Shown here: positions 1 to 6,208 of the stretch, one piece after another
Layout of the letters: each line of letters begins with the position of its first letter
How positions within the stretch are numbered: the first letter of the stretch is position 1
Source of the DNA: an uncultured Eubacterium sp.
GTDB lineage: Bacteria; Bacillota_A; Clostridia; Lachnospirales; Lachnospiraceae
Length of the DNA: 14,001 bases
Direction: 5' to 3'
Assembly: GCA_948759685.1 (NCBI GenBank)
Contig: CAQBGY010000060.1
Span: 1 to 14,001, forward strand
The notes under the pieces: model-generated
Database searches by the model: none
What the model was told of the DNA's origin: nothing
What the model saw: only the letters and a program-made list of their open reading frames with translations
Translations under genes and position numbers: made by a program

Positions 1-2
1 CA

Positions 3-719
3 GGTCAGCCGCAATGCCTGTTTTATCTATATCCCGGAATGAGCAGGGATGCGTTTGATTATACAACACTGTATATTTTGGTTCTATCAATCCTTTGTGT
101 TGCTATTGCAGCACCTATTTTTGCAAATGAGTATCAGACCGGAAGTGACAGTATTTTGCGCTGTACCAAATACGGGCGTATGAAATTAGCCGTTACCCGG
201 ATTTTGGCTGCCTGTTGCATATTTACGGTAATTTTTGTTTTGGGAATGTCACTTCATTTGATAATCCTTAATCTCGCATTTGGTACAGACTGCCTGAAAA
301 CTTCTTTTCAGATGCTGTTTTCGGTTATAAATCTGCCAAATATAAATTTGGGACAGCTTCAGATTATTTTGGCACTTGCAGGACTTCTGTCGGTACTGGC
401 AACTGTTAGCTGTACATTGTTCCTGTCTGCCAGATGTAAGGATTCTTTAACTGTGCTATTGATTTCCATAGTGGTATTGTTTCTGCCTATATTTGCTTAT
501 AGCGCATTTGCGGGTGCTTCGTGGATTTCAACAGTTTTGCCATCGGCAGGTATTGGTATGCAGAATAATTTTTTGTATCAGCTTTACAATTTTAATTTTC
601 TGCATATCGGAGGAGCAAGCTTTTGGACACCATATGTTATTTTGATTTCAGCTGCAGTGGAACTTCCAATATTCTTATTTTTGGCAGTTCGCACTTATTG
701 TAAACATCAGGTTGCATAA
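3..719 (+). CDS. ABC-2 type transporter permease, 3' part (5' end outside window)
   Basis: Membrane permease subunit of an ABC transporter; substrate unknown. An ATG lies at 39, but the frame is open upstream to the window edge (GQPQCLFYLYPG precedes it), so the true start is probably outside. About five hydrophobic spans are visible, counted from the ATG: near residues 10-25, 50-72, 105-128, 136-158 and 198-219. Between the first two lies a cytoplasmic stretch with FANEYQTGSDSIL then KYGR, which fits the E...G...IL....R pattern of ABC-2 permeases. The ATPase partner should lie to the left, outside the window. The 47-codon ORF follows after 28 bases and shares the downstream terminator. It could be a bacteriocin-immunity or exporter permease; nothing in the sequence decides this. 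Confidence 0.72.
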   Translation, partial: GQPQCLFYLYPGMSRDAFDYTTLYILVLSILCVAIAAPIFANEYQTGSDSILRCTKYGRMKLAVTRILAACCIFTVIFVLGMSLHLIILNLAFGTDCLKTSFQMLFSVINLPNINLGQLQIILALAGLLSVLATVSCTLFLSARCKDSLTVLLISIVVLFLPIFAYSAFAGASWISTVLPSAGIGMQNNFLYQLYNFNFLHIGGASFWTPYVILISAAVELPIFLFLAVRTYCKHQVA

Positions 720-747
720 TTTTTATATTATATGGAAGGAAATTAGC

Positions 748-891
748 ATGGATAAATTTGGTAAGAAGATTAAGGAAGCCTTAAATGAGGTGGCGAATGG
801 TTTTGAGGTTTCCGATGACATGAAAGAGAGAATCACTGAAAACATTAATAAGGTGGAATGTGAAATTTTGGTGAAAAGGGATTCAAAATGA
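748..891 (+). CDS. Small hypothetical protein, 47 aa
   Basis: A short ORF beginning MDKFGKKIKEALNEVANGF, preceded by GGAAGGA about 8 bases before the ATG. It starts 28 bases after the permease stop and is followed by the terminator at 942-988, so it is probably the last cistron of that operon. The protein is charged, helical-looking and soluble with no membrane span. The N-terminal pattern (K-F-x-x-x-I-K-E-A-L) recalls the start of some clostridial anti-sigma-like proteins, which are much longer, so this could be a truncated remnant. That resemblance is weak and no function is assigned. Confidence 0.45.
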   Translation: MDKFGKKIKEALNEVANGFEVSDDMKERITENINKVECEILVKRDSK

Positions 892-941
892 GCATAAACT
901 GCTTAGCAAATGCAATTTTGTATAGATAAGTAGTATATTTG

Positions 942-988
942 AAAAAACAGTCTGAAATAATTGTAAGGATTTCAGGCTGTTTTTATTT
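942..988. terminator. Bidirectional rho-independent terminator
   Basis: A 13-bp stem (946-958 with 969-981, one G-T wobble) encloses a 10-base loop. It is followed by TTTTTATTTT on the plus strand and preceded by an A-run that becomes a T-run on the minus strand. It lies between the convergent ends of the permease operon and the XRE gene and can serve both. Confidence 0.78.
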
Positions 989-1215
989 TACTGAGTATCT
1001 GGTGGGATGTATTCCAATAAATCTGCAATAGAGCAATTTAATGTCCTGCATATTCGCACAAGCACTTCCGTATCCAGTCGTGTAATGGTATTATTCATAT
1101 ATCCATTTAATTGAGAGCGTTGTATTTCCGCTTTCTGACAAAATTTGTTTTTGCTTAGACCAGACTCTTTAAGTAGCTGATCTAAGTGGATTTTAATACT
1201 TCCGTTTTGGTTCAA
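988..1215 (-). CDS. XRE/Cro-CI family HTH transcriptional regulator, 75 aa
   Basis: A DNA-binding repressor-type protein consisting of one helix-turn-helix domain. Residues read IKIHLDQLLKESGLSKNKFC, then a recognition-helix region (QRSQLNGYMNN) and LVRICRTLNCSIADLLEYIP, the typical end of small XRE regulators. The start is chosen at TTG 1215-1213 because a near-perfect Shine-Dalgarno (AAGGAGGTA on the minus strand, 1229-1221) sits 6-7 bases upstream. The ATG at 1257 would place that ribosome site inside the gene. No ligand or dimerisation domain is present. It is divergent from the Spo0A-like gene and separated by an AT-rich region holding an inverted repeat, so it may repress both. Family confidence is high; target unknown. 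Confidence 0.8.
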   Translation of the reverse strand: MNQNGSIKIHLDQLLKESGLSKNKFCQKAEIQRSQLNGYMNNTITRLDTEVLVRICRTLNCSIADLLEYIPPDTQ

Positions 1216-1267
1216 TTTTGTACCTCCTTGTCGAGTAATGTCATAATATGTAGACACAAAATGTTTG

Positions 1268-1288
1268 ACTAATTAAGTATACATTAGT
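1268..1288. promoter_or_regulatory. Inverted repeat, candidate operator of the XRE regulator
   Basis: ACTAAT and ATTAGT flank a 9-base centre, which is itself partly symmetric (TAAGTATAC). The site lies between the divergent XRE and Spo0A-like genes and would overlap the -35 region of a minus-strand promoter (TAGTCA, 17 bases, TATTAT ending near 1243). Binding is inferred from position only. Confidence 0.3.
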
Positions 1289-1354
1289 TAAAATTAACAT
1301 ATCAGTTATAAGAAATTACGGATAAGAAGTTATAGTACCTGAAAGGAGAAGATT

Positions 1355-1570
1355 ATGAGTGAAAGAGCTGCCAAAGATGTTATTAAGAAGATTGCCAAAA
1401 GAGAGAAAAAAAGCGAAAGTGAAATAAGGAAGGAAATGGAGAAAGCCATATTGAGTGGTTATATGAATAATGAGACACGATGTAAGTGGGATAGTCTGTT
1501 TGGAATAGGGAGGTTGCCAAGCCCGGAGGAATTCATTACAGTTTTATCAAGAGAAGTTGCAAGAGGATAG
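1355..1570 (+). CDS. Small Spo0A C-terminal-domain-like protein, 71 aa
   Basis: Starts with ATG behind AAAGGAGAAG (spacing 5-6). The order IKKIAKREKKSESEIRKEMEKAI, then a short linker, FGIGRLPSPEEFI and LSREVA follows the plan of the Spo0A DNA-binding domain (IAKKY...RVERAIRHAI...FG...PTNSEFIA). No receiver domain precedes it, so it cannot be phosphorylated in the usual way. Stand-alone proteins of this kind occur in Lachnospiraceae; a DNA-binding or Spo0A-modulating role is inference. It faces away from the XRE gene and has its own terminator at 1603-1640. The similarity is judged by eye and moderate; it could also be an unrelated small helical protein. Confidence 0.62.
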   Translation: MSERAAKDVIKKIAKREKKSESEIRKEMEKAILSGYMNNETRCKWDSLFGIGRLPSPEEFITVLSREVARG

Positions 1571-1602
1571 GCAATGTATTAATGATATAGTAATTTAAGG
1601 AG

Positions 1603-1640
1603 AACAGTTTTATCATTAAAAGTGGTAAAACTGTTTTTTA
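1603..1640 (+). terminator. Rho-independent terminator
   Basis: A 10-bp perfect stem (AACAGTTTTA with TAAAACTGTT) and 13-base loop followed by a run of Ts. It ends the Spo0A-like transcript and insulates the RiPP operon promoter downstream. Confidence 0.82.
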
Positions 1641-1641
1641 C

Positions 1642-1760
1642 GTTCGTTTTCTGATTAAAAAGTTCATTTTCTATAAAGGATAATTTCTATTTTAGGTCAA
1701 ATGCGTGCATTGTAAAGTGAATTTTTGTCCATTTTCTGCAATATAAGGTCACTTTCTGCA
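1642..1760 (+). promoter_or_regulatory. Two pairs of 20-bp-spaced direct repeats, candidate LytTR-type activator sites
   Basis: The element C(A/G)TTTTCT recurs with its first C at 1645, 1665 and 1730, and as CACTTTCT at 1750. The two members of each pair are exactly 20 bp apart, about two helical turns. The second pair is the better one: CATTTTCTGCA at 1730-1740 and CACTTTCTGCA at 1750-1760, ending 7 bp before the -35. Direct repeats of this size and spacing just upstream of -35 are the known layout for LytTR response regulators of the AgrA/ComE/PlnC type. No regulator gene is in the window. Confidence 0.55.
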
Positions 1761-1767
1761 AGGCATA

Positions 1768-1796
1768 TTGCATGTTTGCTTTTTGCTATTTATAAT
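1768..1796 (+). promoter_or_regulatory. Promoter of the RiPP operon
   Basis: TTGCAT at 1768-1773, a 17-base spacer and a perfect TATAAT at 1791-1796. Transcription would start near 1803, giving a short leader before the ATG at 1828. Confidence 0.68.
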
Positions 1797-1827
1797 AAAA
1801 TAATCATATTGAGTTTGGAGAAAATAT

Positions 1828-2079
1828 ATGAATGAGATAGAGATGAATGATAAACTTGAGCATATTATTAAGAGTATAACTAATAAAGACATTAAAATTG
1901 ATATGTTGGAAAAAGAGAGTTTATTAAGTTCAAATATTGGGTTATCACCATTAGATTTGTTGGATTTATTTTTTGCCATAGAAAGAGAATTTAATATTAA
2001 ATTTGACAGAAAAGAAATAGTTGAACATAGACTTGATAAAATACTGGATATAAAAAAAATAATTCTTAATAAATGTTAA
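1828..2079 (+). CDS. Acyl-carrier-related protein of a peptide maturation system, 83 aa
   Basis: First gene of the operon, with GGAG 7 bases before the ATG. Length and helix pattern are those of an acyl carrier protein: LLSSNIGLS, then PLDLLDLFFAIEREFNIKF, matching the region around ACP helix II (GADSLD..ELV.ALEEEF.I.I). The phosphopantetheine serine would be residue 41, which is proline here, with Ser40 one position earlier. So it probably carries no prosthetic group, and a scaffold or chaperone role with the maturase is inferred. It matches what I know as the peptide-maturation acyl-carrier-related family (TIGR04069-like) found next to CLI_3235-type precursors. The Cys at the C-terminus is unexplained. 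Confidence 0.72.
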   Translation: MNEIEMNDKLEHIIKSITNKDIKIDMLEKESLLSSNIGLSPLDLLDLFFAIEREFNIKFDRKEIVEHRLDKILDIKKIILNKC

Positions 2080-2131
2080 ATAGAATATAAGAAAAATTCT
2101 TATATAATTTTTGAGGAAAGGAGAAAAGTAT

Positions 2132-2329
2132 ATGAAGGCATTAGGAAAAAAGAAAGCTGCTCAGAATGGTACTTTGGTTGCATTTGCATGTGATTGCATT
2201 AGTGTATGTAGATCATTGGCAAGTTGTAACTGCGTGACAGATATGACTCTGCAAAACACCAATAGCACAACCAGCTTTGGAAAAATCGTTTCAAAGACGA
2301 TGTCCGGCGAAAATTGGAGCAATATGTAA
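2132..2329 (+). CDS. Cys-rich RiPP precursor peptide, CLI_3235-like, 65 aa
   Basis: Probable substrate of the adjacent radical SAM maturase. The ATG at 2132 is chosen because AAAGGAG lies about 8 bases upstream; an upstream TTG at 2111 would put that ribosome site inside the gene. The N-terminus MKALGKKKAAQNGTLVAF is a short basic leader of the kind seen in clostridial CLI_3235-class precursors. Five cysteines follow at residues 20, 22, 26, 32 and 34 (C-x-C-x3-C-x5-C-x-C). The C-terminal half is Ser/Thr/Asn-rich with no Cys, ending GENWSNM. No double-Gly cleavage motif is visible. The size, the position between the ACP-like gene and the maturase, and the following attenuator all fit a precursor. 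The modification and activity are unknown. Confidence 0.78.
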   Translation: MKALGKKKAAQNGTLVAFACDCISVCRSLASCNCVTDMTLQNTNSTTSFGKIVSKTMSGENWSNM

Positions 2330-2341
2330 TGCTCTGAACGG

Positions 2342-2385
2342 CACCTGAAGCAGTAGGGGTTTTATTCTTCTGCTTCAGGTGTTTA
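2342..2385 (+). terminator. Attenuator hairpin after the precursor gene
   Basis: A perfect 12-bp stem (CACCTGAAGCAG at 2342-2353 with CTGCTTCAGGTG at 2370-2381) is followed by only GTTTATC. The strong stem with a short T-run should terminate part of the transcripts, giving excess precursor over the enzymes downstream. Confidence 0.72.
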
Positions 2386-2412
2386 TCATATTGAGAAAGA
2401 TAGGGATTAATT

Positions 2413-3813
2413 ATGAAAGAAAAGGCATTTATTCACTGTTTTAGTACAAATCGGAATTATTATGTTTATGATGTTTGTACGAATAGTATTTTAAGAATAG
2501 ATAAAGAAACATATTTAAAATTAAATGAACATACGGATATTAAATCGCTATCGGATGAAAAAATTATTCAAATGAGAAAACGAGGATTTTTAAGAAGTAA
2601 TAATCCGCATATTAAAATTGAACATCCATTAACTGATACATTGAGAAGTCAACTTGAAAATAATGTAGAGTTATTGATTTTACAGGTGACACAAAATTGT
2701 AATTTTAGGTGTGAGTATTGTGTTTATTCAGGGAGTTATGTAAACAGAGTACATTCAAATAAAAGAATGTCGTTGGAAACAGCTAAAGGGGCAGTAGATT
2801 TTTATTATAATCATTGTAAAAATACTAAGAGTGCTCAGATAGGATTTTATGGTGGTGAGCCTCTGTTAGAAATAGAATTGATTAAAGAAATTGTAGAGTA
2901 TTCAAAAGTCCTTTTTAGGGGAAAAGAAATAATTTTTAATATGACTACGAATGCATCATTGCTTGATGATGATAAAATAGATTTTTTGGCAACAAATAAT
3001 TTTAATTTAACTATAAGTTTAGACGGACCAGAGAATGTACAAAATTCTGGAAGGAAATTTGCGGGTAGTTTAAAAGGTACATATCAAGTGGTAATTGATA
3101 ATATTGCCAAGATAGAAGAAAGACATCCGGAATATATAAAAAACATTTCTTTTAATGCTGTATTAGGAACAGATAGTAATTTCTTGGATAGTAGCAATTA
3201 CTTTACATTCGATTATCGTCCAGAAAATTTAGTTACAGCAGTAAATGTGAGTGATAAAGATGCTATTGATCCGGTTATGTATAGTGATGAGTTTCGTACA
3301 AATTATTTTTATGAAGTTTTCAAAAATTATTTGTGGGGATTAGGCAGAATTGAAGAACAAGATGTTTCTAAACTTGTCCGTTCATATATAAAAACAATTA
3401 AAACAGATATTCATGATAGATTGCAATTAAATACTACTCGTACCATAAAGTGTCATCCAAGTGGTCCCTGTCTTGCTGGTGTCAATAGACTATTTGTGAC
3501 AGTAGAAGGGGATTTCTTCCCATGCGAAAGGGTGAACGAAACAAGTAAAGCATATAATATAGGTAACTTAGTTGAAGGATTTTGGTATGATAAGTCTTAT
3601 GAGTTATTGAATATTGGTAAACTGACAGAAAAAGAATGCAGAGAATGTTGGGCAATTAATTTTTGTAATTGCTGTGCGGCAGGTATAGAAGAAGGAGATC
3701 AACTTTCTCGCATAAAACGATTAGAGAAATGTAAATCCAATAAGCATGTAGTAGAAGAAAGATTAAAAGAATATTGTACGCTACGTGAATACGGGTGTAA
3801 ATTTGAAGATTAG
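2413..3813 (+). CDS. ccpM: Radical SAM/SPASM Cys-rich peptide maturase (CcpM type), 466 aa
   Basis: A radical S-adenosylmethionine enzyme that probably modifies the Cys-rich precursor. The N-terminal ~85 residues form a peptide-binding-like region. The radical SAM core begins with QVTQNCNFRCEYC, placing the 4Fe-4S ligands at Cys96, Cys100 and Cys103. It continues with YGGEP (GGEP at 147-150, SAM-binding) and ISLDGP near 201-206. The C-terminus is a SPASM-type domain with Cys347, 353, 371, 409, 412, 418, 420, 421 and 440, enough for two auxiliary clusters. The length is normal for the family. It follows the attenuator and precedes the TIGR04066-type gene by 16 bases. By analogy with SPASM maturases it could form thioether or C-C links. 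The assignment to CcpM rests on gene neighbourhood plus motifs; the reaction is not known to me. Confidence 0.85.
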   Translation: MKEKAFIHCFSTNRNYYVYDVCTNSILRIDKETYLKLNEHTDIKSLSDEKIIQMRKRGFLRSNNPHIKIEHPLTDTLRSQLENNVELLILQVTQNCNFRCEYCVYSGSYVNRVHSNKRMSLETAKGAVDFYYNHCKNTKSAQIGFYGGEPLLEIELIKEIVEYSKVLFRGKEIIFNMTTNASLLDDDKIDFLATNNFNLTISLDGPENVQNSGRKFAGSLKGTYQVVIDNIAKIEERHPEYIKNISFNAVLGTDSNFLDSSNYFTFDYRPENLVTAVNVSDKDAIDPVMYSDEFRTNYFYEVFKNYLWGLGRIEEQDVSKLVRSYIKTIKTDIHDRLQLNTTRTIKCHPSGPCLAGVNRLFVTVEGDFFPCERVNETSKAYNIGNLVEGFWYDKSYELLNIGKLTEKECRECWAINFCNCCAAGIEEGDQLSRIKRLEKCKSNKHVVEERLKEYCTLREYGCKFED

Positions 3814-3829
3814 TAATATGGAGGATCTA

Positions 3830-4915
3830 ATGAAAAAGAAATTAAAAACTCTGGTTTATCCCTTTGATGATGAGTGCGAGGCATTTTTAGAGTTTCATTC
3901 ATGGATGGACTATATTGATATTATTGCAGTTGACACTCCGTGTGGATGGGGAAAGATGAACTTTATAGAAGAAGGGGATATTCGACAAATAGACTCTAAT
4001 ATAGAAGGTATCGAGCTTTTGTGGATAGTTGAATCAAACAATAAGATTACATTAGAGGAGTTTGAAAAACGACTTATCTTTTTAACAAAAGATATTAAGA
4101 ATATTTTGGTATCGAGGAAACTATCAGCAGAAGAAAGTGATAAACTGGAAGAAATTGCAAAGACAAACTCTGTAAGAATAATGGAAGAAAAAGATATTAT
4201 CGGAGTTTTACCTGAACAAAGTTTTGAAGAGTCAGGAGTGGGTTATGCATTAAAAGATATAGAAATACCCATTGTTATGATTGCGGGGGTTGGAGAAAAT
4301 TGCAATAAGTTTGAACTTGAATTGTTAATTGCAAATAAATTAAAAGAAATTGGATATAAAGTGAGTGTTATTACGTCCCGTTCTTGTGTGAATTGTTTAG
4401 GAGTACATTCGTTCCCAACATTTATGTTTGAAAAGCAAAGGAACGAAAGTGAGAAAATTATTGCATACAATAATTATATTCAATATTTATCAGAAATGAA
4501 TAAGCCGGATATTTTTGTTTTAGGTGTGCCAGGAGGAATACTTCCAATAACGAGACGACAACCGGAACATTTTGGAGTTTCTGCATTTGAAGTGTTTAAC
4601 AGTGTTAAACCAGATTATATGATTTTTAATCTCTATAATGCAGATGTTGAAAGTAAATACCTTAGTGAAGTAAGTATGCTGATGAGATATAGATTTGATG
4701 TAGACATAGATGCTTTTTACATATCAAATTACATTCAAGACGGGTTATCGTTAAATACATTTATGCCGATAAAATATATAAGGCAAGAGCAACATGATGT
4801 TGAAGAAAAATGGGAGAAATTCGGGGATAAAATTTATTATAAAAGCAAAATAACTTTGCTTGTGGAAAATTTGATTCAAACACTAAACGGTTATAAAGAA
4901 ATAGAAATATTATAA
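3830..4915 (+). CDS. Peptide maturation system protein, TIGR04066-like, 361 aa
   Basis: The start is set at ATG 3830 because GGAGG (3820-3824) lies 5 bases upstream; the frame extends to a GTG at 3785 inside ccpM, which has no such site. Residues 146-180 read IPIVMIAGVGENCNKFELEL and then GYKVSVI. This is a beta-loop-helix resembling a P-loop NTPase, but the loop (Gly153 to Lys160) has no GK(S/T), so nucleotide binding is doubtful. A later segment has KPDIFVLGVPGGILP, also NTPase-fold-like, and SRSCVNC at 183-189. This architecture next to a CcpM-type maturase is what I know as the TIGR04066 peptide maturation family, whose function is unknown. It is soluble, with no membrane span, and is likely cotranscribed with ccpM. 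Confidence 0.72.
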   Translation: MKKKLKTLVYPFDDECEAFLEFHSWMDYIDIIAVDTPCGWGKMNFIEEGDIRQIDSNIEGIELLWIVESNNKITLEEFEKRLIFLTKDIKNILVSRKLSAEESDKLEEIAKTNSVRIMEEKDIIGVLPEQSFEESGVGYALKDIEIPIVMIAGVGENCNKFELELLIANKLKEIGYKVSVITSRSCVNCLGVHSFPTFMFEKQRNESEKIIAYNNYIQYLSEMNKPDIFVLGVPGGILPITRRQPEHFGVSAFEVFNSVKPDYMIFNLYNADVESKYLSEVSMLMRYRFDVDIDAFYISNYIQDGLSLNTFMPIKYIRQEQHDVEEKWEKFGDKIYYKSKITLLVENLIQTLNGYKEIEIL

Positions 4916-4930
4916 ATTTGGAGGAATAAT

Positions 4931-5560
4931 ATGAAAATAGAACAAAATTCAAGTTATTTAAATTCCCAGATGATGTATTCAAGTCAAGTTAAGAAACAGG
5001 AAGAAGTTCAGCAGGGCACATTTGCTTCGCAGATAAAAAGTAAAGAGGAAATGTCACTGGATGAATACAAAGCATATTTTAATGAAAAGATGGATGCATT
5101 ATATACCCATCCATCACAGAGAAATATGAATTGGGTTATTGATATTACGGATGCTGCCTATAAAAGAATGCAGACTGATCCAGAATATGAGAAGAAAATA
5201 TTAGATGCTCTGGCAAAGAATAAGGCAGTTAATTTCGGAAATAATATTCCACAAATAGCGTACACTCATGTAGATGGTACATGGGAAGGTTGTTATGGTT
5301 ATACAAAAGGTATGAAAGAGAACGATAGTTACATTAAGGGAAATTCATCTAAACATGACAATAATGTAAAAAAGAAGAAAGAGGAAGATAGAAAAAAGGA
5401 GCTTTTAGAGGAATATATTGAGAAGCGCATACAGGCTCGTAAGGATATGCAGGAACTTCGGACAAAAGATTATTTTAAGAATAAAGAGCAAAATGCCGAA
5501 CTGAACAAAAAAGCATTAGCAGCAAAGGCTTATGAACAGCAAATTTTGACGGAACAGTAA
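4931..5560 (+). CDS. Uncharacterised 209-aa protein at the end of the RiPP operon (possibly DUF6033-like)
   Basis: The ATG sits 6 bases behind GGAGG and 15 bases after the TIGR04066-type stop, so it is probably the last cistron. The N-terminal 40 residues are polar and look disordered. A conserved-looking core follows: MSLDEYKAYFNEKMDALYTHPSQ, INDITDAAYKRMQTDPEYEKK-like text near residues 70-85, and WEGCYGYTKG near residue 117. The C-terminal third (from about 140) is lysine/glutamate-rich and predicted by eye to be coiled coil. This resembles a Lachnospiraceae family I associate with DUF6033; that link is tentative. There is no signal peptide or membrane span. Base composition is slightly less AT-rich than the maturation genes, so it may be a recent neighbour rather than a pathway member. 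Confidence 0.6.
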   Translation: MKIEQNSSYLNSQMMYSSQVKKQEEVQQGTFASQIKSKEEMSLDEYKAYFNEKMDALYTHPSQRNMNWVIDITDAAYKRMQTDPEYEKKILDALAKNKAVNFGNNIPQIAYTHVDGTWEGCYGYTKGMKENDSYIKGNSSKHDNNVKKKKEEDRKKELLEEYIEKRIQARKDMQELRTKDYFKNKEQNAELNKKALAAKAYEQQILTEQ

Positions 5561-5680
5561 AGTTACTAAGTTAGATAGAATATATTGTGAAGATGACAAG
5601 AACAGCGGGTAACGAAATATTGTTTGCTTGAAATACGAAATATGCTTACTTTCTAATAAAGAATGTCTAAATTTATAAGG

Positions 5681-5725
5681 GATCAGACAACAGATTATTT
5701 CTGGAGTCTGGTCTTTTTTGTTTTC
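5681..5725 (+). terminator. Rho-independent terminator of the RiPP operon
   Basis: The outer stem GATCAGAC pairs with GTCTGGTC (one wobble) and an inner stem CAGA pairs with TCTG, followed by TCTTTTTTGTTTT. The stretch 5561-5680 before it holds no supported gene, only a 12-codon frame at about 5593. Confidence 0.8.
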
Positions 5726-5735
5726 TGTCTGATAG

Positions 5736-5824
5736 TCAAGGTGGAATATATCAGCTACAAATAGTGCAATCTGGCACTCTGAAAATTTTCCCCTTTCAGT
5801 TATGATAGTTGCAGGCTTGAGAAA
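5736..5824 (+). pseudogene. Left remnant of an interrupted tyrosine recombinase gene
   Basis: Following a TAG at 5733-5735, the frame reads SRWNISATNSAIWHSENFP and then LSVMIVAGLRK before running into element sequence. GLRK is the catalytic-Arg start of tyrosine recombinase box I. Joined at the shared AAA to the right flank, the frame continues in phase into AELLALTYNDID. No longer N-terminal part is present before 5733, so the target gene was already truncated. The call depends on the reconstruction. Confidence 0.45.
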
Positions 5825-5825
5825 G
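5817..5825 (+). repeat. Candidate left attachment site
   Basis: The left boundary reads GCTTGAGAAAG and the right boundary ACTTGACAAAA, sharing CTTGA(G/C)AAA. A core at AAA (5822-5824 and 13668-13670) restores the reading frame and the catalytic Arg of the target gene. GC content rises sharply just to the right. Confidence 0.5.
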
Positions 5826-5877
5826 CCAAAAACAATTCAATAGGACACGCATACACCTGATTTTATTTTCGCCTTTT

Positions 5878-5904
5878 TATCCGTCTGCGCTTGCGTGACG
5901 ATAA
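5878..5904. repeat. Imperfect palindrome near the left element end
   Basis: TTATC and GATAA, then GTC and GAC, flank a GC-rich centre (TGCGCTTGCGT) with single bulges. It lies about 55 bp inside the proposed left end. It could be a recombinase or regulator binding site; function unknown. Confidence 0.35.
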
Positions 5905-6032
5905 GGGGGTGGCAGAATCCCATTTCGTGCGAAGATGTACCTGCAATGGATAACATTGTTGCCCGTGAAGGTAAAAAACGTAAGTTTTTAAGAGCAGAGG
6001 ATTGTGCCTACTGGCATGGCAGTCAGAGATAA
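5895..6032 (+). CDS. Possible small ORF, 45 codons (weak)
   Basis: The frame is open from 5844 to a TAA at 6030. A GTG at 5895 or an ATG at 5946 could start it, but neither has a convincing ribosome site. The text includes WQNPISCEDVPAMDN and GKKRKFLRAEDCAYWHG, which has a protein-like composition. It may be the remnant of a longer gene cut by the element end. The rest of the 5826-6368 stretch has no other supported gene; frames at 5863-6252 (minus) and 6004-6243 (plus) look random. Confidence 0.25.
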   Translation: MTIRGWQNPISCEDVPAMDNIVAREGKKRKFLRAEDCAYWHGSQR

Positions 6033-6208
6033 TGAGATAAAACAGCGCCGGAATTTCAGCGAAAAGCATTTTCCGGGAGTGGCTGCCTGTGGATTCCGTC
6101 TGGTTGGGCATGATGGAGGCGCAGCGTGGGATATAAGCCGTCCCAGTGTATGTTACCCGGTTCGGGGACCAGCGAGAGCAATATCTGATATTTTCAGATT
6201 GGACAGAG

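Noticed and set aside
1642..1760. CRISPR array from the spaced direct repeats
   Set aside because: Repeats are only about 11 bp, few in number and sit at activator distance from a promoter; no cas genes.
1749..1979. Minus-strand ORF of 76 codons over the promoter and ACP-like gene
   Set aside because: Hydrophobic low-complexity text caused by AT-rich antisense of a real gene; no ribosome site.
1828..5560. Lanthipeptide or thiopeptide cluster
   Set aside because: No LanB, LanC, LanM or YcaO-like protein; the radical SAM/SPASM maturase and companion genes point to a Cys-rich peptide system.
5681..5725. tRNA or other RNA gene as insertion target
   Set aside because: No cloverleaf seen at either element end; the hairpin here is a terminator, and the flanks rebuild a protein gene.
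5865..5872. Alternative attachment core at GATTTTA shared by 5859-5865 and 13655-13661
   Set aside because: It does not restore a reading frame across the junction, whereas the CTTGA(G/C)AAA match does.
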